DNA from: Rhizobium leguminosarum
Lineage (GTDB): Bacteria > Pseudomonadota > Alphaproteobacteria > Rhizobiales > Rhizobiaceae
DNA length: 64,000 nt
NCBI RefSeq assembly: GCF_001652265.1
Contig: NZ_LWBS01000428.1
Span: 151,228 to 215,227, forward strand
Direction: 5' to 3'
The translations under genes were made by a program, and so were the position numbers. This document shows positions 58,543 through 64,000 of this stretch, piece after piece; position 1 is the first letter of the stretch; the number at the start of each line of letters is the position of its first letter. Below the pieces are notes generated by a model. It saw only the letters and a program-made list of their open reading frames with translations. It did no database searches and had not been told where the DNA came from.

Positions 58543-59379
58543 CTATTTGCAGACCTCGGCCTTGCGGTCGAGCAGCTCCAGCTTGGCGAGCTTGCCGGTC
58601 AGGACGAAATCGCCGTAATCCATCGTCAGGTCGCGGGTGATGCCGTTCTCATAAAGCTTGAACGACATGCGGTAGACCGGCAAAGCATCCGATTTCGCAC
58701 TCTCGTTGAAATAGGCGATCGTTACCGGCCAGAAGGCCGTCTTGGAGAAAGCGCCGGCGTTACCGGCATCGGTTTCCTCGGCGATCGGGGTCTCCTGCTT
58801 GCCGACGATCGTCGTAGTCACCAGCGACTTGTCGCCGTCGTCCGAACCGTCGAAGACGCGCGCCTCGAAGAAGCGCTTGCCGTCCTTGGCGTGCTGGATC
58901 ACGTCGAGCATATGTTCTGTGGGAAAACGGCTTTCTAAAAGCTGCAGCTCGCGGTTCGCCGGCTGCGTCAGATCGACCTTGACACCATCCGGCTGATCCT
59001 GAGCCGCACCGTTGACCTCCTTGTCGAGCTGGTCGTCAGTGAAGGACTTGGTGTCGAAGGTGAACTTGCCGTCCTTCAGGTTCTCGAAGGTCTTCGTCTG
59101 CTGATCGCTGACGCGTACGTTGTCGCCGGTGTCGATCTGCGTCACGAAGCGGAAATTGGTGGTGAAGCCCTGGCAATAGCTGCCATCGAACTCATAGACC
59201 ATGCGACCATACATGGCGGCGATGCCAGAGCGGTCCGAGGCGTCCTTCAATTCCAGATCGTAGACCGCACGATGTGCGACGAGGCCGGTCGCGATCGCAG
59301 CGCTTACCGCGGGCGCAGCCGCCCATGCATTGGCGGAAACGCTGGCGAGAAGCAGAGCGACAAGACTCGATCGGAACAT
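58543..59379 (-). CDS. eipB: Periplasmic envelope-integrity protein EipB (DUF1849)
   Basis: A 278-residue secreted protein. A signal peptide (MFRSSLVALLLASVSANAWA) is followed by HRAVYDLELKDASDRSGI, the beginning of the beta-spiral fold. Two cysteines, C69 (DGSYCQGF) and C277 (next to last residue), match the disulfide pair known in Brucella EipB. The family supports outer-envelope stability in Rhizobiales. Convergent/divergent neighbours: it is divergent from ridA. Confidence 0.92.
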   Translation of the reverse strand: MFRSSLVALLLASVSANAWAAAPAVSAAIATGLVAHRAVYDLELKDASDRSGIAAMYGRMVYEFDGSYCQGFTTNFRFVTQIDTGDNVRVSDQQTKTFENLKDGKFTFDTKSFTDDQLDKEVNGAAQDQPDGVKVDLTQPANRELQLLESRFPTEHMLDVIQHAKDGKRFFEARVFDGSDDGDKSLVTTTIVGKQETPIAEETDAGNAGAFSKTAFWPVTIAYFNESAKSDALPVYRMSFKLYENGITRDLTMDYGDFVLTGKLAKLELLDRKAEVCK

Positions 59380-59515
59380 TCATTAACTCCTGTTGGACTC
59401 GGTCGCGATGTTATAAGAACGCTTTCGGCCAAATCGAGGCTCCAAACTGTCATATTAAAGATTCTAGTCTTGATGCATAATTTTTGAAGAATTGACAACA
59501 AAAGCGGAGACGAAA

Positions 59516-59986
59516 ATGTCCGATGAAATAGCAGCGCGCCTGATTGAGATGGGGATAACCCTGCCCGAAGCCGCAGCACCTGCTGCAAATTACGTTCCTT
59601 ATGTCATCAGCGGCAATCTCCTCTACATCTCCGGCCAGCTACCGCTCGAAGGCGGCAAGGTCGCCGTATCGGGCCATCTCGGCAAGACCGTCGACGTTGC
59701 AACGGGCCAGCGCGGCGCCGAACTCTGCGCCATCAACATCCTTGCCCAGGCGAAGGCGGCACTTGGCGGTGATCTCAGCCGCATCCGGCGCGTCGTCAAG
59801 CTGAACGGCTTCGTCGCCTCGGCGCCCGACTTCATTGAGCAGCATCTCGTCATCAACGGCGCTTCGAACCTGATTGCCGGCGTGCTCGGCGAAGCGGGCA
59901 AACATGCGCGTGCTGCTGTCGGCATGGCCGCCCTGCCGTTGAACGCCGCCGTCGAGATAGACGCTATCATGGAAATCGCCGAATGA
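59516..59986 (+). CDS. RidA/YjgF-family enamine/imine deaminase-like protein
   Basis: A 156-residue protein of the longer RidA-like subgroup (YjgF/UK114 fold): YVPYVISGNLLYISGQLPLEGG, GQRGAELCAINILAQAKAALGG and a C-terminal NAAVEIDAIMEI. Classical RidA hydrolyses reactive enamines; this subgroup's substrate is uncertain because the C-terminal Arg/Glu region differs. ATG with GGAG upstream is preferred over an in-frame start 24 bp earlier. Its stop overlaps the next start (ATGA). Confidence 0.82.
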   Translation: MSDEIAARLIEMGITLPEAAAPAANYVPYVISGNLLYISGQLPLEGGKVAVSGHLGKTVDVATGQRGAELCAINILAQAKAALGGDLSRIRRVVKLNGFVASAPDFIEQHLVINGASNLIAGVLGEAGKHARAAVGMAALPLNAAVEIDAIMEIAE

Positions 59987-60702
59987 CCAATGCTGCCTGG
60001 ATCAGGGACCTGCCGGTCGCCCATCGCGGCTATCACGATCTCAACACCCATATCTGGGAAAATACGCTTTCGGCATTCTCGCGCGCCGTCGAAGCGGGCT
60101 TTGCAATCGAATGCGACCTGCATTACGCCTCCGACGGCGTGCCGGTCATCTTTCACGACGAGGACCTGCAGCGCCTGTGCAATCTCAATGGCGACATCCG
60201 CGAGCGCACATCCCGGGAACTCGGACTGATCGCCGTCGGCGGCACCAGCGACAAGGTGCCGACGCTGCGCCAGCTCCTCGACCTCGTCAAGGGCAACGTG
60301 CCGCTGGTGCTGGAGCTCAAGGGCCGCGAGGCCGATGACGAAGGTTTCGCGGAATCCGTCCTCGAAGTGCTTCAGGGCTACGAGGGCAAGGTGGCGCTGA
60401 TGAGCTTCGACCACTGGCTGCTGCGCGATCTGAAGGCGCTTGACTCACCCTACCCGCTCGGGCTGACCGCCAACGGCAACACGCCGGAGGCGTTCAACAC
60501 GCATGCGAAGGCGATGGAGATCGGCCTCGATTTCATCTCCTATTATTATGACGACCTGCCGAATGACTTCATCACGGGCGAACGCAAAAAAGGCATTCCC
60601 GTCATCACCTGGACGGTGCGTGACGACGAGGCGCGCCGGCATACATTCGCCAATGCAGATCAGATGACCTTCGAAGGCTTCGACCCGCGTGTGGCGGTTT
60701 GA
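59983..60702 (+). CDS. Glycerophosphodiester phosphodiesterase (UgpQ-like)
   Basis: A 239-residue cytosolic GDPD with TIM-barrel catalytic residues in VAHRGYHDLN (His), ENTLSAF, AIECDLHYASDG (Glu, Asp) and VIFHDEDLQRLCN (second His). It hydrolyses glycerophosphodiesters to glycerol-3-phosphate and an alcohol. No signal peptide. Coupled to the ridA-like gene. Confidence 0.88.
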   Translation: MTNAAWIRDLPVAHRGYHDLNTHIWENTLSAFSRAVEAGFAIECDLHYASDGVPVIFHDEDLQRLCNLNGDIRERTSRELGLIAVGGTSDKVPTLRQLLDLVKGNVPLVLELKGREADDEGFAESVLEVLQGYEGKVALMSFDHWLLRDLKALDSPYPLGLTANGNTPEAFNTHAKAMEIGLDFISYYYDDLPNDFITGERKKGIPVITWTVRDDEARRHTFANADQMTFEGFDPRVAV

Positions 60703-60734
60703 CGCTCGCTTTTTGGCCAAGATCATGCGCAGAC

Positions 60735-60836
60735 TGCTGCATAATTCCTTAAATCGGATCGATTTCAGGATAAAATTATGCAGCAACTCAAAGTGTTACA
60801 GCGTCCTTTGCGCGTCTGAAAGACGAGCGGCGCTGT
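60735..60836. repeat. Two-hairpin intergenic repeat
   Basis: TGCTGCATAATT (60735-60746) and AATTATGCAGCA (60774-60785) form a perfect 12-bp inverted repeat. It is followed by ACAGCG (60798-60803) paired with CGCTGT (60831-60836) around an inner GCGTCT/AGACG hairpin. I recall closely similar sequence as multi-copy in Rhizobium genomes. It fills the gap between the phosphodiesterase and the FemAB-like gene. Confidence 0.6.
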
Positions 60837-60881
60837 AAGGCAGAGCCGAGACCATCCTCCCACAGGCTTCACATTTGCCCC

Positions 60882-62072
60882 ATGACTGACGAACTATCCA
60901 TTCGCGTAGAACGCTCCTTCACCGCGATTTCCCCGGAGAGCTGGTCCAGGCTATCCGGGGCATCGAAGCCCTGCAGTACGCTTGCCTACAACCCCTTCGT
61001 TTCGCACGCCTTTTTATCGTCGCTGGAGGAATCCGGTTCGGCCGACGCCGAGACCGGCTGGCTCGGCCACCACCTGCTGCTCGAAACCGATCGCGGCGAA
61101 CTGGTCGGCGCCCTGCCCGGCTACCTCAAGAACCACAGCCAGGGCGAATATGTCTTCGACCATGGCTGGGCCGACGCCTTCGAGCGGGCCGGCGGGAGTT
61201 ATTATCCCAAACTTCAGTGCTCGATCCCGTTCACCCCGGCGACAGGCCCGCGTCTCCTTGTCGCCGAGGGGCTGCAGCGGCTGCCGATCCAGAGCGCGAT
61301 CGCCGAAAGCCTGAAGGAGGTCGTGCGCCGGCTTGGTATCTCCTCGGCCCATATCACCTTCGTGCCGGACGAAGAGATCGGCGTCTTCGAGATGGACGGC
61401 TATCTGCACCGCACCGACCAGCAGTTCCATTTCATCAATGACGGCTATGCCAATCATGAGGAATTTCTCGAAACGCTTGCCTCGCGCAAACGCAAGGCAT
61501 TGCGCAAGGAGCGCCGCGCTGCGCTCGAAAACGGTATCAGCATCGACTGGCTGACCGGCCGCGACCTGACCGAACGCATCTGGGACCAGTTCTTCAAGTT
61601 TTACATGGATACTGGCGGGCGGAAGTGGGGCCGGCCCTACCTCACCCGCAAGTTCTACTCGTTGATCGGCGAGCGCATGGCCGACGACATCCTGCTCGTC
61701 ATGGCCAAGCGCGACGGGCGCTATATCGCCGGCGCGATCAACTTCATCGGCGGCGATACGCTCTACGGCCGTCACTGGGGCTGCATCGAGGATCACCCCT
61801 TCCTGCATTTCGAAGTCTGCTATCACCAGGCGATCGACTTCGCCCTTTCGAAAGGGTTGAAACGGGTCGAGGCCGGCGCGCAGGGAGAACACAAGCTTGC
61901 CCGCGGGTACCTGCCGGTGACGACGCATTCCGCCCATTATGTCGCCCATGCCGGCCTTCGCCGGGCGATCGGCGACTATCTCGCGCGTGAGCGCGCTGAC
62001 GTCGAACAGATGAGCGAGTTGCTGAGCGAGCATAGCCCGTTCCGCAAGGGCGAGCGTCAGCAGGAGGATTGA
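60882..62072 (+). CDS. FemAB/GNAT-like N-acyltransferase (DUF482, peptidogalycan biosynthesis type)
   Basis: A 396-residue protein with the double GNAT-like fold of this family: PCSTLAYNPFVSHAFLSSLEES at the N-terminus, then ASRKRKALRKERRAALENG, FKFYMDTGGRKWGRPYLTRKFY, GRHWGCIEDHPFLHFEVCYHQAIDFAL and GAQGEHKLARGY near the C-terminus. These are its most conserved blocks. Proposed function is an acyl or aminoacyl transfer; the acceptor is unknown. It is 50 bp before the HIT gene. Confidence 0.85.
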   Translation: MTDELSIRVERSFTAISPESWSRLSGASKPCSTLAYNPFVSHAFLSSLEESGSADAETGWLGHHLLLETDRGELVGALPGYLKNHSQGEYVFDHGWADAFERAGGSYYPKLQCSIPFTPATGPRLLVAEGLQRLPIQSAIAESLKEVVRRLGISSAHITFVPDEEIGVFEMDGYLHRTDQQFHFINDGYANHEEFLETLASRKRKALRKERRAALENGISIDWLTGRDLTERIWDQFFKFYMDTGGRKWGRPYLTRKFYSLIGERMADDILLVMAKRDGRYIAGAINFIGGDTLYGRHWGCIEDHPFLHFEVCYHQAIDFALSKGLKRVEAGAQGEHKLARGYLPVTTHSAHYVAHAGLRRAIGDYLARERADVEQMSELLSEHSPFRKGERQQED

Positions 62073-62123
62073 CGTTGCCCTGCCGGCCGCGCTACCTCAA
62101 CCATGAACTGAGGAGATTTCGCG

Positions 62124-62555
62124 ATGACCAGCCCAGCCGACTATGACGATAACAACATCTTCGCCAAGATTCTGCGCAGCGAAATCCCCTCGCACCGAAT
62201 CTACGAGGATGCGCATACGATCGCCTTCATGGATGTGATGCCGCAGGCACCGGGCCACGTGCTCGTCGTTCCCAAAGCGGCGTCGCGCAATATCTTCGAT
62301 GCCGATCCCGCCACCCTCACCCATGCGATTACCGTCGTCCAGAAGGTCGCCAGGGCGGTCAAGGATGTTTTCGATGCTGACGGCGTTTTCATCGCCCAGT
62401 TCAACGAACCGGCCGCCGGGCAAACGGTGTTCCATCTGCATTTCCACGTCATCCCCCGCCATGAGGGTACCGCCCTCAAGCCGCATTCCGGCAAGATGGA
62501 GGACGGTGCCGTGCTGGCCGCCAATGCCGAAAAGATCAGGGCAGCGCTGGCGTAA
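62124..62555 (+). CDS. HIT-family nucleotide hydrolase
   Basis: A 143-residue histidine-triad protein of the HinT type. NIFAKILRSEIPSHRIYED, FMDVMPQAPGHVLVVPK and the triad HLHFHVIPRH close to residue 110. These enzymes hydrolyse adenosine phosphoramidates and related nucleotides. The IS element begins 13 bp after its stop, so the coding region is intact. Confidence 0.92.
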   Translation: MTSPADYDDNNIFAKILRSEIPSHRIYEDAHTIAFMDVMPQAPGHVLVVPKAASRNIFDADPATLTHAITVVQKVARAVKDVFDADGVFIAQFNEPAAGQTVFHLHFHVIPRHEGTALKPHSGKMEDGAVLAANAEKIRAALA

Positions 62556-62563
62556 GGTCGGTT

Positions 62564-62567
62564 CTGC
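62564..62567 (+). other. Left copy of 4-bp target-site duplication (CTGC)
   Basis: CTGC immediately before the left inverted repeat, matched by CTGC at 63839-63842 immediately after the right one. IS407-type elements of the IS3 family are known to make 4-bp duplications. Confidence 0.8.
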
Positions 62568-62631
62568 TGACCTTGCCCCGTTGAAATAATCCATTTTGAA
62601 GTAAGCTCTGGCCCATTGAGAGGACCAGAGG

Positions 62632-62871
62632 ATGAAGCGCAATCGTTTCACAGACGAACAGATCATCGGCATATTGAAGGAGCACGAGGCAGGTACGCCG
62701 GTCTCGGAGCTTTGCCGCAAGCATGGCGTCAGCGATGCCAGCATCTATAAATGGAAGGCCAAGTTCGGCGGCATGGAGGTGTCCGAGGCCAAGCGGCTGA
62801 AGACGCTTGAGGACGAGAACACGAAGCTGAAGCGGCTTCTGGCGATGCGATGCTCGACAATGCTGCCTTGA
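62632..62871 (+). pseudogene. IS3-family OrfA, frameshifted near its 3' end
   Basis: MKRNRFTDEQIIGILKEHEAG and the helix-turn-helix VSELCRKHGVSDASIYKWKAKFGG, then a leucine-zipper-like segment ending KLKRLLA. After that the family sequence [17 protein letters not shown] is still encoded, but in the next frame (from 62844), so one base is missing around 62843. The present frame ends early at 62871. This should prevent normal OrfAB fusion production. Confidence 0.85.
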
Positions 62872-62890
62872 AAGACCTTTTGGGAAAGAA

Positions 62891-63820
62891 GTGGTGACGC
62901 CCGCGGCCAAGCGGAAAGCTGTCGCGCATCTGATGCGCCATCATGAGATGAGCGAACGGCGGGCGTGTAAAGCCATTGGTTTTTGCCGAATGACGGTCCG
63001 TTACGAGACCAGGCGCGACGATGATCATGAGCTTCGCGAGCGCATGAAGGCGTTGGCGCATGAACGCCGCCGCTTCGGATATCGACGCCTTCATGTGCTG
63101 CTCCGGCGGGAGGGTCACCTCGTAAACCACAAGCGGCTCTTCCGGCTCTATCGGGAGGAGAAACTGACGGTGCGCAAGCGCGGCGGTCGCAAGCGAGCGA
63201 TAGGCACGCGAGCGCCGATGCTGGAGGCGATGGTGGCCAATGATCGTTGGTCGCTAGACTTCGTGTCGGATCAGTTCACCGATGGGCGCAGGTTGCGGAT
63301 TCTGACCGTCGTCGATGATTGCACGAGGGAGTGCCTGGCGCTCGTCGCCGATACATCGCTTTCCGGTCTTCGCGTCGCACGGGAGCTTGACCGGATTATC
63401 GAGGAGCGCGGCAAGCCGAGGATGATCGTCAGCGACAACGGCAGCGAGTTCACCAGCAACGCGATCCTGCAATGGGCGGACCGGACCAAGGTTGACTGGC
63501 ATTACATTGCGCCTGGCAAGCCTATCCAGAACGCTTTTATCGAAAGCTTCAACGGGCGGCTGCGAGACGAGTTCTTGAATGAAACTCTGTTCTCGTCGCT
63601 TGCTCACGCCCGGTCTGCGCTTTCAAACTGGCGTAGCGATTACAACGATCAACGCCCGCATTCAGGCCTTGGCTGGCTGACACCGGCCGAATTCGCTCAG
63701 ACACTCAACCCGCGATGTGATGCGGTGCTGCGCAGCCGAAATGGCTCCGCACCGCAACCCGCCGCTACCGAACCAACAACAGCAACCAAAAACCGCTGGA
63801 GCGAACTCAAAACCGGATAA
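62891..63820 (+). CDS. IS3-family OrfB, DDE transposase
   Basis: 309 residues with the rve integrase core: first Asp in [11 protein letters not shown], second in [12 protein letters not shown], and the Glu 35 residues on in [15 protein letters not shown]. The HTH_21-type domain before it reads [17 protein letters not shown]. Starts at a GTG overlapping the original orfA stop region, as expected when it is normally made by frameshifting. The frame is intact. Confidence 0.92.
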   Translation: MVTPAAKRKAVAHLMRHHEMSERRACKAIGFCRMTVRYETRRDDDHELRERMKALAHERRRFGYRRLHVLLRREGHLVNHKRLFRLYREEKLTVRKRGGRKRAIGTRAPMLEAMVANDRWSLDFVSDQFTDGRRLRILTVVDDCTRECLALVADTSLSGLRVARELDRIIEERGKPRMIVSDNGSEFTSNAILQWADRTKVDWHYIAPGKPIQNAFIESFNGRLRDEFLNETLFSSLAHARSALSNWRSDYNDQRPHSGLGWLTPAEFAQTLNPRCDAVLRSRNGSAPQPAATEPTTATKNRWSELKTG

Positions 63821-63874
63821 AACTTGGGGGCAAGGTCACTGCCAATATCAGCCAAAGCGATGGAACGAGCCGAA

Positions 63875-64000
63875 ATCGGCATAGGGGGCGATCATGTTGA
63901 TCGCACCCCTGCCACACCACCCGGCATGCGGGTCCGCACCGGGCGGTTCGAGAGATTGAGGTTAGACGAGTTTGGGCATTCCGAGCTGGTCTGCCCATTT
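63875..64000 (-). mobile_element. Probable 3' end of a group II intron (domains V and VI), continuing past the window
   Basis: Read on the minus strand, a 34-base hairpin (63949-63916) has an 8-9 bp GC stem, a 2-base bulge on the 3' side only, a short upper stem and a small loop, the size and shape of domain V. Three bases later a second hairpin follows (GGCAGGGG to CCCCTATGCC), with an unpaired A at 63882 placed 7 bases before a GAT end at 63875. That is where the domain VI branch-point A and the AY 3' end should be. The reverse transcriptase gene would lie beyond 64000. The domain V triad is not the usual AGC, so this is not certain. Confidence 0.5.

Larger units (their letters stand above)
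62568..63838 (+). mobile_element. IS3-family insertion sequence, IS407-type, 1271 bp
   Basis: Bounded by inverted repeats beginning TGACCTTGCCCC (62568-62579) and its exact complement (63827-63838), with similarity continuing inward. The 4-bp duplication CTGC flanks it. Contains orfA and orfB in the usual order, with orfB in the frame that a -1 shift from the original orfA would reach. It sits just after the HIT gene. The copy appears complete, but orfA carries a 1-bp deletion. Confidence 0.93.

Overview
The window is chromosomal DNA of a high-GC alphaproteobacterium, almost certainly a Rhizobium of the etli/leguminosarum group. The evidence is the gene order nifR3(dusB)-ntrB-ntrC and ntrY-ntrX, a fused ispDF, a pyruvate dehydrogenase E1 beta with its own lipoyl domain, EipB (DUF1849), an 80-residue Hfq, LexA with GTTC-N7-GTTC type boxes, and several palindromic intergenic repeats of kinds known from rhizobia. 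Identifications come from reading protein motifs; no database search was run.

Layout. 1-5.0 kb: the end of a UbiH-family hydroxylase, then a sulfite-reduction cluster on the minus strand (cysG, DUF2849, cysI, DUF934). 5.2-6.8 kb: a deaminase and mazG on the plus strand, followed by a mosaic repeat. 7.0-13.4 kb (minus): hfq-hflX, a D-amino-acid aminotransferase and the ntrY-ntrX two-component pair. 13.4-19.2 kb: a plus-strand island with a formylglycine-generating enzyme, a small unknown protein, a secreted type I sulfatase, a four-helix membrane protein and an outer-membrane beta-barrel remnant. It separates ntrYX from dusB-ntrB-ntrC (19.2-22.9 kb), which are normally adjacent. 23.0-28.2 kb: ispDF, a CinA-type amidase, a Coq10-like protein, a P-loop kinase, a methyltransferase inserted between degenerate copies of the kinase/lipA junction, and lipA. 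28.3-37.4 kb (minus): two small membrane proteins, lpdA, a GNAT enzyme, an esterase, pdhC-pdhB-pdhA, a DivIC/FtsB protein and eno. 37.5-44.2 kb: kdsA, a VOC protein, lexA with two SOS boxes, comEC and gltA. 44.2-57.3 kb (minus): the conserved envelope/translation run rpsB-tsf-pyrH-frr-uppS-cdsA-rseP-bamA-lpxD-fabZ-lpxA-lpxI-lpxB. 57.5-62.6 kb: a frameshifted solute-binding-type pseudogene, eipB, ridA, a glycerophosphodiesterase, a FemAB/GNAT-like protein and a HIT hydrolase. 62.6-64.0 kb: a complete IS3-family (IS407-type) element with a 4-bp target duplication, and next to it what looks like the 3' end (domains V and VI) of a group II intron that continues beyond the window.

Most of the window is core metabolism. 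The accessory parts are the sulfatase island, the methyltransferase insertion and the mobile elements at the right end. The best candidate for something undescribed is the sulfatase island. It encodes a maturase (FGE) and its likely substrate (a CxPxR sulfatase), plus an unknown roughly 90-residue protein. The three transcription units each carry the same TACTGTA-centred dyad about 90-107 bp before the start codon, which suggests a shared regulator.
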